From positions 1 through 20,405 of the forward strand of contig JAOZOU010000020.1 in assembly GCA_029933125.1 (NCBI GenBank): a DNA stretch of 20,405 nt. Reading direction: 5' to 3'. The notes beneath the pieces were generated by a model. That model did not search any database and had not been told where the DNA came from. It saw nothing but the letters and a program-made list of their open reading frames with translations. The position numbers and the translations under genes were made by a program. The DNA is from a bacterium. GTDB lineage: Bacteria > Arandabacterota > Arandabacteria > Arandabacterales > Arandabacteraceae. Positions 1 to 6,375 of the stretch are shown piece by piece (positions within the stretch are counted from its first letter, which is position 1; every line of letters begins with the position of its first letter).

Positions 1-721
1 CCGGGGGATTGTCCTAAAGCTGTCTTTCGAATCGGGTAGAGTCACAAGGACCGGATCTCAATCCGGTTGGATATTGCGTAAAGAGACCAATTTGTGACCC
101 CATCTCCTTGCGAATCGTTTGATTTTCAACGAGCAGAAGTGCCCGGTTGGTAGATCAGCTTTTTCCGTTTGGATACGGATACCATGACTGCCGAGTTCAA
201 CATCAAGATCGCCAGCACGGAGTGGGTAAAGGCGATGCAAGAGAAGTGATGCTAGTTTCTTTCGACTACTTCCTCAACCTTGGCGGGCGTTTATTGATAG
301 ATGATATTGCGTTGGATAACTACGCAAGTCAGCAAACTCCCTCCGTTTTGGCTTCGAATAGGAGCGAGGCGTGAGAGATGCCTTCCGCCTTGGGCTTGCG
401 CTAGAGCAGTTCATTGCTCTCTATGGGACTCGCGGCAGGAGACGGTAGCATAGGGGTCCCTGCGCTTTAGGCTGAGGCATGCTTCGTTCGCACCGCACCT
501 ATCTGGTCACAGTCTGGTCACGGTCTGGCTCAGTAGGAATCCTCCTCAGATTCTACGGTAGCAGTGGTTTCTGGTTTCAACTCATGAGCTTAAGCACTGC
601 CCTGGCTGTCTCAGCTATCTTCATTTTATCCTCCAGCCCTCGTCGTCCCAACAGCCAATGTTTACCACTCCAGGTGGGTCACCATGTCCCCACCCATTCC
701 CTAAATAGCTCTCCTTAAAGG
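1..721. other. Gene-poor stretch with no recognised gene
   Basis: No reading frame here has a recognisable domain, a good ribosome-binding site and a plausible protein composition together. The longest open stretches on either strand are under 80 codons and look random, with many Cys, His and Trp residues scattered without pattern. A plus-strand frame running to the TGA at 372-374 contains the string SFDYFLNLGGRLLIDDIAL, which faintly resembles the last strands of a jelly-roll or carbohydrate-binding fold. It could be a gene remnant, but I cannot support that further. A 7-bp inverted repeat with a 4-nt loop (50-67) has no T-tract. The stretch ends at the putative ssrA promoter. Confidence 0.4.
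502..533. repeat. Three imperfect 11-nt tandem units
   Basis: Two near-identical 11-nt copies of TCTGGTCACRG (502-512 and 513-523) are followed by a degenerate third (TCTGGCTCAG, 524-533). The array is short and lies in non-coding DNA. It may be slippage noise; no function is inferred. Confidence 0.4.
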
Positions 722-750
722 TTGAAACTTTTCTGATTAGAGATTAGTAT
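722..750 (+). promoter_or_regulatory. Putative sigma-70-type promoter of ssrA
   Basis: TTGAAA at 722-727 is followed after 17 nt by TAGTAT at 745-750, a 4/6 match to the -10 consensus. Overlapping alternatives (TATTAT 748-753, TATAAG 751-756) also lie just upstream of the tmRNA. Transcription would start about 25 nt before the mature 5' end at 785, which fits a short 5' leader removed by RNase P. The call rests on sequence match and position only. Confidence 0.5.
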
Positions 751-784
751 TATAAGTGGATGCTAGACTGCCGAAACATTCTAT

Positions 785-1136
785 GGGGGCGAATTGGATT
801 CGACGGGGATGGATGAGGCAGGGATGGCGTGCCGAGGTTCCGCTGGCTCGTAAAACAAGCGGAGCAAATCAAATGCCAACACTACATTGGCAATGGCGGC
901 TTAAATGCCGACCCGTCCTCACTGACCTTGCCTGCGTGGTTGGATGAGGGCGTCGCTAGAGCAGGCTGGCTTGGGATGTTCGCCCTGACATCCTAAGCGA
1001 GAGCTTTCGGGGCTGGCACCAAAGGCATCCTGCCTGTCGGAGGGTTTTGGTGCGAGATCCAATAGACAGGCTACGCACGTAGAAGTCCCTGAGGAAGCAT
1101 CTCCGGACGCGGGTTCGATTCCCGCCGCCTCCACCA
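785..1136 (+). ncRNA. ssrA: tmRNA (transfer-messenger RNA), one-piece form
   Basis: tmRNA rescues stalled ribosomes and tags the unfinished protein for proteolysis, working with SmpB. The 5' end GGGGGCG (785-791) pairs with CGCCTCC (1126-1132, one G-U pair) to form the acceptor stem, followed by discriminator A and an encoded CCA (1134-1136). The T arm is GCGGG-TTCGATT-CCCGC (1109-1125). The 5' tRNA-like part has the characteristic GGATTCGACGGGG. The tag frame starts at GCC 875 and stops at TAA 902-904, giving ANTTLAMAA. The tag is short (9 residues) and ends in AMAA rather than the more common ALAA. About 230 nt of pseudoknot-region sequence separate the tag stop from the 3' tRNA-like part. 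The length of 352 nt is normal. The tag start is inferred from the Ala codon and frame. Confidence 0.96.
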
Positions 1137-1240
1137 TAACTTAGGAAAATGTGGTGAACGCTGGTAGGTCATGAGCACAAAGAGCACCATGAACGGTTTC
1201 TCTATGACAAAGGGTTCCGCTCACGCACCTTGCAGCCCAT

Positions 1241-1253
1241 TTCGATGATCGAA
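1241..1253. repeat. Perfect palindrome TTCGAT-G-ATCGAA
   Basis: Six-base arms flank a single central G. The symmetry and tight spacing resemble a binding site for a dimeric helix-turn-helix regulator. It lies one base upstream of a second, longer inverted repeat and about 130 nt upstream of the start at 1383. Confidence 0.7.
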
Positions 1254-1254
1254 A

Positions 1255-1275
1255 GGTATTCATCTCCTGAATACC
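1255..1275. repeat. Perfect 8-bp inverted repeat GGTATTCA-N5-TGAATACC
   Basis: The arms at 1255-1262 and 1268-1275 are perfectly complementary, with loop TCTCC. As RNA this would be a stable hairpin, but what follows is GTCATGGCGGG, not a T-tract, so it is not a standard terminator. It could be an operator, an RNA-processing hairpin or the end of a lost element. Confidence 0.75.
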
Positions 1276-1382
1276 GTCATGGCGGGAGAGTATTGCGCTG
1301 AGGCTGGGAAACCTTATGCTCCAAAATAGAATTTGCAATCCCGATGGCTGACGTGCATATTTGGCGTTAGAAGGGGGATAGC

Positions 1383-1997
1383 GTGGCCGGTCTTGGAACT
1401 GCAACAAGGACCTGCCTGGTCTGCGTAGGAGTATCCTTGGTATGTCTTGGTGTCTCTTACTCCGAAAGTCCCCTCACGCCCCATGGTTTTCCTAGCGATG
1501 GGGGTTCAATCACCTTCAGCAGGCAGAGCCCTGATGATCTCCTTCGGTTCTTCATAATGGCTCACGAGCTTAGGGATATCGAAATGTACAAACAAGCGCT
1601 GCACAAGAGCTACAGATATTGGGTAGCTCCAGATGTACAACCCCGGCTCGAGGGATTACTCGGGAATCCCTGGTTAACCCGGGAGCGGGATATCGAAATG
1701 ACAGATATCTTATTTAGCGATCCTATGATCGAAGGGATTCACTTGCGTTTGATTCCTATCACGGGCTGGAAAGTGTGCCAGGTGACAGTGAGGACCGATT
1801 CGGCAAGTGCCAAGCGAATCCAGGGTTTCGAAATCACTGTTGATCCATTGATACAACTTGAGCTCCTGACAGACGAAGGAGGTACGTGCTCCTTAGAGGT
1901 GAACAGGACGTGGATGCGGATAGTCGTTGTCCCTGACCCTGAAGTGGCCGGCTCCTGGGTGATTTTCGCCATTTGGGAAGAGCCCGAGGCTGACTAG
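1383..1997 (+). CDS. Secreted hypothetical protein, possibly NTF2-like
   Basis: The 204-residue protein starts at GTG 1383, chosen because a purine-rich AGAAGGGGG lies just upstream. Residues 1-27 form a hydrophobic stretch after an Arg, ending in a Ser-Tyr-Ser region, consistent with a signal peptide; the Cys residues in it do not make a clear lipobox. The segment around residues 48-75 (SPDDLLRFFIMAHELRDIEM) resembles the first helix of NTF2-like or SnoaL-like proteins, where a helix is followed by a short loop and a second helix carrying aromatic residues. The C-terminal half is rich in beta-strand patterns and ends in WVIFAIWEE, typical of the last strand of that fold. No catalytic residues can be assigned. 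The gene stands alone, with non-coding DNA on both sides. The coding call is fairly firm from length and composition; the fold is inference. Confidence 0.7.
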   Translation: MAGLGTATRTCLVCVGVSLVCLGVSYSESPLTPHGFPSDGGSITFSRQSPDDLLRFFIMAHELRDIEMYKQALHKSYRYWVAPDVQPRLEGLLGNPWLTRERDIEMTDILFSDPMIEGIHLRLIPITGWKVCQVTVRTDSASAKRIQGFEITVDPLIQLELLTDEGGTCSLEVNRTWMRIVVVPDPEVAGSWVIFAIWEEPEAD

Positions 1998-2038
1998 AAG
2001 ATGTGCGACGATGGGTTACCAGTTGCTAGCTGAAGCTG

Positions 2039-2047
2039 TGTTATAAT
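2039..2047 (+). promoter_or_regulatory. Extended -10 promoter element TGTTATAAT
   Basis: A perfect TATAAT (2042-2047) is preceded by TGT at the extended -10 position. No good -35 hexamer lies 16-18 nt upstream, which extended -10 promoters can do without. It would transcribe towards the broken peptidase gene. A separate perfect TTGACA (2089-2094) downstream has its nearest -10-like TATAGT 20 nt away, which is too far to be convincing. Confidence 0.45.
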
Positions 2048-2208
2048 GTTGCAACCCCGCTTTCGCAACTCACCGCTCACGCTCGGGGTTGACAGCCGCA
2101 AGGCTATCCCTCGGTATAGTTCGCAAAGGAGACCATCTTCGGTCCCGATGATGGTATCGTTCGTTTCGGTAACTGCTCTCGTGTCATCCAGTAAGTCATC
2201 GTGCAGAT

Positions 2209-2234
2209 AAACAACAACATGCTGTTTGTTGTTT
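2209..2234. repeat. 11-bp inverted repeat with one bulge
   Basis: AAACAACAACA (2209-2219) pairs with TGTTTGTTGTTT (2223-2234) apart from one bulged base, closing a TGC loop. There is no U-tract on either strand. It lies at the 5' edge of the degraded peptidase gene. Confidence 0.55.
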
Positions 2235-3098
2235 GGGTTTGTGATTGAGGTCATAAGTCTAGGAAAAAGATTGACACATTCAGGAATGGACCTTGCTACT
2301 ACGCCCTCAACATAGGCAAGCGCATAATAATCAATTCTCGAGCAATTGAGCTCGTTGATACCTCGTTCACAGTTCTAGAAGGCCAGCGAGCAAAAGCTTC
2401 GGACGGAATGATAGTCCTCAGGATTGATGAAGCACAAGAAAGCGGCGTTTTGGGTACACATCTATCAGACACGAACCTGCGAATTGGTGCCGAGATGATA
2501 CGGAATTTCAACACAGAGCCATATCGGCTGAGCCGTCAGAACGAATGCTGGAAGCTATTCCACGATGCGAGGATCTTCGTCTCTTCACCATGACACCTGA
2601 CCACCTTGGAGTCTTATCGCTTTCCTCTTGACCTCGATGGCTGTACCTGGTCAAGAAAATCGAACCACTTGACGAGGTACTCCGGACTCTATCCATGGGG
2701 AGAGACCACGCATGTTGGGATTGACATCGATGCTTCAATTGGATCCCCCGGTGTTTTGCTGCTATCCAGGCACCGTTGGTTTCATAGGTCCATATAAGCA
2801 GGATGACGAGGACGGTTCCGGTGGGCTTGGTGTTCTCGTTATCGGGAACGACAATCTTGTCTACGGCGACTGGCACCTATCGGCAACTGAGGCTGTGCCG
2901 GGAAAGCGCCTCAGGGCTGGTGAGCTTTTGGGCTGGAGTGGGAACAGCGGGTTTGAGAGGCATTCTGGCTGGTTGCCTCACCTGGATTTTGAGATGCGGC
3001 TCCTGACAAATGGTATCGAAAGGTTCAGGATTGTAGAAGGGCGCGATTATGATGATCATTTGAGGTACCTGTCGGTGCCCGAGGGGGTATATGTATGA
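2219..3098 (+). pseudogene. Broken M23-family (LytM-type) metallopeptidase gene
   Basis: M23 enzymes are zinc endopeptidases that cut peptidoglycan cross-links. Frame 2 is open from ATG 2219 to a TGA at 2591-2593, and reopens to SYRFPLDLDGCTW and THVGIDIDASIGSP, which carries the HxGxD zinc motif. Just after this, at a run of five C (2745-2749), the family pattern GTPV continues only in the next frame (PVFCCYPGTVGF). Dropping one C joins the frames. The second frame then gives VLVIGNDN, YGDWHLS, LGWSGNSGF and LPHLDFEMR, matching the family's closing strands, and stops at TGA 3098. Two differences from consensus stand out: the HxH zinc pair reads HLD, and the usual YxHL is YGDWHL. The part before 2591 shows no domain I know and may be the N-terminal region of the same gene. 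Disruption at both the TGA and the C5 tract favours a pseudogene; a sequencing error at the homopolymer is possible for the second. Confidence 0.6.
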
Positions 3099-3298
3099 AT
3101 CCTTTCCCATATCTCCGTGAGTGGTATGACAATGATTACGATCGTCAAGCAAAGGCGTATGACAGCCACTGAAAGTACAGGCCAGATCGCTCTGACCATC
3201 TCGGTGTGGCGGTCATGGAAAATCAGGAAGAACTCTGTGGGAATGCAGGAGCTCACCCTGAGGACGGCTAGCGGCACCAATACCTGAGACGATGGCCA
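3099..3298. other. Non-coding gap between converging genes
   Basis: A 25-codon frame (ATG 3095 to TGA 3172) overlaps the stop of the broken peptidase by ATGA and reads MNPFPYLREWYDNDYD at its start; it may be a tail of that gene. Nothing else is recognisable, and no hairpin followed by T residues separates the converging transcripts. Confidence 0.35.
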
Positions 3299-3931
3299 CT
3301 ATACCCGTCGCCAGTCTTGCCTCGGAAGGAGCACATAACCTGCTGTTGCGGCTGCCAGTACCTTAGCGAGATCACCCGGAACAAACGGCAGCACACCAAG
3401 ATTGAGGAGTTTCCCTATCGAAGGCACAGCTCCGCGTGACACCTTGAACCAGAGACCAAGGTGAAGAAGCCCGACAGCATGAATCAGACCGAAGTTGGCA
3501 AGCAACATGATTCCGAGGATGGGTAGGAAGTTCCTCGCAGCGACATATCGGTCAGTGACGCTGCCTATGAGCAATGCGGCAAGGATGAAGCCAACGAGAT
3601 AGCCGCCTGTTGGACCAGCAATTGCACCAATACCACACTGCTGACCCGCGAACCATGGCACACCAGCTATTCCCAGACCGACATAGATTGCCTGGCTTAC
3701 CCCGCCCCATCTCTTTCCAAGGAAGATGCCTGCCAGCAGAACAGCAAAGGTCTGTCCGGTGATGGGAACCGGTGTCCAGGGTAAAACGATCCGGAGTTGA
3801 GCCAGACATCCAGTTAAACTTGCCATGCTCAGGGCAAGTATCACCTTGCCGGTGAGCGAGAGACTGTGGCGCCTTCTGAAGACTGAATACCTCAGCATCT
3901 CATACCTTCTCAGCAGACTTGCTCCTGTCAT
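3299..3931 (-). CDS. bioY: Biotin transporter S component BioY
   Basis: BioY is the integral-membrane, biotin-binding subunit of ECF-type vitamin transporters; some BioY proteins work alone, others with the EcfAAT energising module. The 210-residue protein has about six hydrophobic segments and the family signatures PVPITGQTFAVLLAG, GPTGGYLVGFILA and LPFVPGDLAKVLAA. The start at ATG 3931 is chosen because AAGGAGG (3937-3943, minus strand) lies 5 nt upstream; the reading frame extends to a TTG at 3973 without a ribosome-binding site, and ATG 3934 is the other option. The gene is divergent from tdk across a 230-nt gap and converges on the broken peptidase. No EcfA or EcfT gene and no biotin-synthesis gene is in the window, so biotin is probably imported with an energising module encoded elsewhere. 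I saw no clear BirA-type operator. Confidence 0.93.
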   Translation of the reverse strand: MTGASLLRRYEMLRYSVFRRRHSLSLTGKVILALSMASLTGCLAQLRIVLPWTPVPITGQTFAVLLAGIFLGKRWGGVSQAIYVGLGIAGVPWFAGQQCGIGAIAGPTGGYLVGFILAALLIGSVTDRYVAARNFLPILGIMLLANFGLIHAVGLLHLGLWFKVSRGAVPSIGKLLNLGVLPFVPGDLAKVLAAATAGYVLLPRQDWRRV

Positions 3932-3936
3932 CATGC

Positions 3937-3943
3937 CCTCCTT
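3937..3943 (-). promoter_or_regulatory. Ribosome-binding site deciding the bioY start
   Basis: AAGGAGG on the minus strand sits 5 nt before ATG 3931 and only 2 nt before ATG 3934. It lies inside the longer open frame beginning at TTG 3973, which argues against that upstream start. Confidence 0.7.
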
Positions 3944-4161
3944 GAGGTCTTCCTGAAAGGTTGATTGGCTCAACTCGGGTGATTAGCATAACCAACATTG
4001 ATGAGCTACACCAGAGTTTTCTTGCCCCAAATTTCTGGCTTCTACCACTTGACTTGGACGGGTGGGTTTAATAGACTTTGGATTGCCAATCTTGATTCTC
4101 GAGATTGAGCCATTTCCGCTTAGACCCACTCCAAGGTAAAAAGAGGTCAGGAGTAGTTGTC

Positions 4162-4719
4162 ATGGCTGATGGTACAGGATGGATTGAAGTCATATGTGGA
4201 AGTATGTTCAGTGGCAAGAGCGAGGAGCTCATCAGGAGACTTCGGCGAGCCATAATCGCTAGGCAGAAAGTTCAAGCTTTCAAACCTGAGATTGACAATC
4301 GCTACAGCCCGGATGACATAGTTTCGCATGATAATCGTAAGATTGAGTGCAGGAAGGTGAAGAAGGCCTCTGAGATTCTCGATCTTATCGAGCCAGATAC
4401 CAAGGTTGTTGGAATTGACGAAGCACAATTCCTGGGCGAGGAGCTCATCGATGTCTGCGAGAAACTGGCTGAAGGTGGCAAGCGGGTCATAGTTGCTGGT
4501 CTTGATCAGGACTACAGAGGCAAGCCTTTCGAGCCTATCCCGCAGCTGCTGGCTCTTGCTGAGAGCATTACAAAGACAATGGCTGTATGTATGGTCTGCG
4601 GTGCACCCGCAAATAAGACCCAGCGCCTCATCGATAGTGATGAACGTATAGTGGTTGGTGCCAGTGAAGCTTATGAGCCACGCTGCCGAAAGTGCTTTCG
4701 ACCACCGAAGTCAAAGTAG
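4162..4719 (+). CDS. tdk: Thymidine kinase, type II (TK1-like)
   Basis: The enzyme phosphorylates thymidine to dTMP with ATP in the salvage pathway. The 185-residue cytoplasmic protein has the P-loop GSMFSGKS (13-20), the Walker-B-like VVGIDEAQF (82-90) with the catalytic Glu at 87, [11 protein letters not shown] (113-123), and four Cys in two CxxC pairs (143/146 and 175/178) that bind structural zinc and frame the lasso loop. The length is typical. The frame is open from 4105, but ATG 4162 is preferred because the P-loop lies about 12 residues in, as in the family, and AGGAG lies 8 nt upstream. It is the first gene of the dense plus-strand cluster. The next gene starts about 20 nt after its stop. 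Confidence 0.95.
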   Translation: MADGTGWIEVICGSMFSGKSEELIRRLRRAIIARQKVQAFKPEIDNRYSPDDIVSHDNRKIECRKVKKASEILDLIEPDTKVVGIDEAQFLGEELIDVCEKLAEGGKRVIVAGLDQDYRGKPFEPIPQLLALAESITKTMAVCMVCGAPANKTQRLIDSDERIVVGASEAYEPRCRKCFRPPKSK

Positions 4720-4741
4720 GTCTGTGACGGGTCGCCGAGTG

Positions 4742-5449
4742 ATGAGTATGAGAAAAGAGACGTCAACCATAAGTGAAAATGTAGAAGTGTTGCGCCAGAC
4801 GATAGCAGCTGCATGCACTCGGGTAGGAAGAAATCCTGATGAGATAACACTCGTTGCTGTCACCAAAACTGTTCCGCCGGAAAGGATCCAGGAGGCAATC
4901 GACGCTGGGATAAGAATTCTTGGAGAGAATCGCGTTCAGGAAGCTGCTTCAAAGATAGACAGAATATCTGCTGATGTCTCGTGGCACATGGTTGGTCATC
5001 TTCAGAAAAACAAGGTCAAAAAAGCTGTAGCTATGTTTGACATGATCCAGTCTGTTGACTCCTTTGGATTGGCAGTTGAGATTGACAAAAGGTGTTCCCA
5101 GATCGACCGAGTTATGGATGTGCTTGTTGAGGTAAATACCTCTGGTGAGGAGACAAAATTCGGAGTATCTCCCCAAGAGGTGCTTGACCTTGTTGCGAGA
5201 ATCTCTCAACTTAACAATATTAGAGTGAAAGGGCTCATGACCATCGGCGCTTTTTCCGAAAATGAAAGTGTAGTCAGAAGATGCTTTGCAACCCTGCGTG
5301 AGTTATCGAATGAAGTCAAAGCCCATATCAGTGGGGTTGAAATGCAGTTCCTTTCTATGGGCATGAGTTCAGACTATGTTTGGGCTATAGAGGAAGGCTC
5401 GAACATGTTGAGGATTGGTACTGCGATTTTCGGTCCTAGACAGACCTAA
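4742..5449 (+). CDS. YggS/PROSC-type PLP-binding protein
   Basis: Proteins of this family bind pyridoxal 5'-phosphate in the cytoplasm and help keep PLP and amino-acid pools balanced; no enzymatic reaction is firmly assigned. The 235-residue product has ITLVAVTKTV (35-44), where Lys42 should carry the PLP Schiff base, LGENRVQEA, the family hallmark WHMVGHLQKNK, FGVSPQE, GLMTIGA, SMGMSSDYVWAIEEGSNMLRIGTAIFG with the phosphate-binding SMGMS and RIGTAIFG motifs. The start is uncertain: ATG 4742 and ATG 4748 are both in frame, GTG 4724 is preceded by AGTAGG, and the frame is open back to 4655 inside tdk. In many bacteria yggS lies next to division and cell-wall genes, as here, where a divIVA-type gene begins 6 nt after its stop. 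Confidence 0.93.
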   Translation: MSMRKETSTISENVEVLRQTIAAACTRVGRNPDEITLVAVTKTVPPERIQEAIDAGIRILGENRVQEAASKIDRISADVSWHMVGHLQKNKVKKAVAMFDMIQSVDSFGLAVEIDKRCSQIDRVMDVLVEVNTSGEETKFGVSPQEVLDLVARISQLNNIRVKGLMTIGAFSENESVVRRCFATLRELSNEVKAHISGVEMQFLSMGMSSDYVWAIEEGSNMLRIGTAIFGPRQT

Positions 5450-5455
5450 GCGCCG

Positions 5456-5992
5456 ATGAGCGCTCGGAAGGGGGCACAGAAATTGAATATCAGCCCACTC
5501 GATGTACGAAATCAGATTTTCAAGAAATGCTTTCGAGGTTATGATCCTGAGGAGGTCAGATACTTTCTCGAATCCCTTGCTGATTCGATTGAAATCCTTC
5601 TCAAGGAGAAGGATGAGCTCGAAAAGGAAGTTGTTGCCCTTCGAGAGAAAATAGAGACCTTTACGAGCATGGAAACGGCCCTCAGGGATGCCATGCTCAC
5701 CGCTCAGAGGGTTCATGATGAGATCAAGGCGAATGCTGAGCAGGAGGCTCAGAATCTTATCCGAAGGGCTGAGCTCGAGGCTGAACAGCATCTTTCTGAG
5801 GCAAGAAGATCTCTCCAGGCAATTGAAGCAGCTCGAAACGAAGCAATCAGCCGGACGCTGGCTTTGCTTGCTCAACTTCGGAGTCTTTTTGAAAGCCAAC
5901 TCACTTTTCTGGGTAGTCTCGAAGATGAAGTCAGGAAGGAAAGCGCTGTGGAAGGGAGGGGGGTAAGGGTATGTGAGGGATCACAATCTTAG
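5456..5992 (+). CDS. DivIVA-domain coiled-coil protein
   Basis: DivIVA-type proteins bind curved membrane at poles and septa and recruit division or wall-growth factors. The N-terminal segment LNISPLDVRNQIFKKCFRGYDPEEVRYFLESLAD (about residues 10-43) carries the family pattern, with the hydrophobic/basic membrane-contact part followed by RGYDPEEV and the start of a long coiled coil. Residues 45-150 are charged heptad-like helix rich in Glu, Lys, Ala and Leu. The 178-residue length fits short DivIVA or GpsB-like homologs. No Shine-Dalgarno site is evident before ATG 5456; the 6-nt gap from the previous gene suggests translational coupling. The last 20 residues are Gly/Arg/Ser-rich and not conserved. 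The neighbouring yggS gene is the usual partner in many genomes. Confidence 0.9.
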   Translation: MSARKGAQKLNISPLDVRNQIFKKCFRGYDPEEVRYFLESLADSIEILLKEKDELEKEVVALREKIETFTSMETALRDAMLTAQRVHDEIKANAEQEAQNLIRRAELEAEQHLSEARRSLQAIEAARNEAISRTLALLAQLRSLFESQLTFLGSLEDEVRKESAVEGRGVRVCEGSQS

Positions 5993-6072
5993 ATTAGTCA
6001 CCGAGTTTACTCTTCTCTTGATTCCATCTGTAGTATAGGCTTTAGGGCGATTAACGGAGGTTTGTTGGAGCT

Positions 6073-6375
6073 ATGGCCGAATCCAATAATGTTTCGGAGG
6101 CTCACGAGAAATCGGCTTCGATAAGGGTTAGAGTTTCACCCAAAGCACACAAGGGTGGTGTCGTTGGCTGGATGGATGACGGCACTCTCAAGGTACGTGT
6201 GCTGGCAGCTCCAGAGGGTGGAAGAGCCAATATAGAGCTACTGAGGGTGGTTGCTGAGGAACTCAGAATCCCTGTCAGAAACATCAGTATCGAAAGGGGA
6301 AGCACCTCGCAGGATAAGATTCTCAGAATCGTCGGGCTCAACGATGAGGAAGTGAGAAGGAGGCTCTCAAAATGA
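6073..6375 (+). CDS. DUF167 (YggU-type) protein
   Basis: This is a small cytoplasmic protein of unknown biochemical function, widely found beside yggS and division genes. The 100-residue sequence matches the family: SIRVRVSPKAHKGGVVGW, LKVRVLAAPEGGRANIELLRVVAEEL and ISIERGSTSQDKILRIVG. The central PEGGRAN motif and ERGSTSQDKIL are its signatures. The start ATG 6073 has GGAG 2 nt upstream and a second GGAGG further up. The gene follows an 80-nt gap after the divIVA-type gene, one of the larger gaps in the cluster, but no convincing promoter is seen there. It overlaps the next gene by ATGA at 6372-6375, implying coupled translation. Confidence 0.92.
   Translation: MAESNNVSEAHEKSASIRVRVSPKAHKGGVVGWMDDGTLKVRVLAAPEGGRANIELLRVVAEELRIPVRNISIERGSTSQDKILRIVGLNDEEVRRRLSK

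Larger units (their letters stand above)
1137..1382. other. Intergenic region carrying two adjacent palindromes
   Basis: No gene is seen between the tmRNA 3' end and the next start codon. The region contains two adjacent perfect inverted repeats (listed separately). There is no T-rich tract that would make either one an intrinsic terminator, and no obvious promoter. Confidence 0.5.

Noticed and set aside
577-624. Fifteen-codon minus-strand frame (MKIAETARAVLKLMS) with GGAGG upstream
   Set aside because: Too short to support; no promoter, and no downstream gene on that strand that a leader peptide could regulate.
479-718. Plus-strand frame of 79 codons with a hydrophobic centre
   Set aside because: There is no ribosome-binding site, the composition is unlike neighbours and no domain is seen.
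919-1137. Minus-strand frame starting MVEAAGIEPASGDASSG
   Set aside because: It is the antisense of the tmRNA 3' part. The VEAAGIEPA string is the usual false protein read from the reverse of a T arm and acceptor stem.
785-1382. Integrated element at ssrA
   Set aside because: tmRNA genes are common integration sites, but no integrase and no repeated 3' tmRNA fragment is visible in the window.
1994-2254. Minus-strand frame of 86 codons
   Set aside because: It has no ribosome-binding site or recognisable domain and overlaps the better-supported plus-strand peptidase remnant.
3124-3288. Plus-strand frame of about 53 codons after the broken peptidase
   Set aside because: There is no ribosome-binding site and the composition looks random.
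4049-4075. TTGACT ... TAATAG as a promoter for tdk
   Set aside because: The spacing is only 15 nt and the -10 match is weak.
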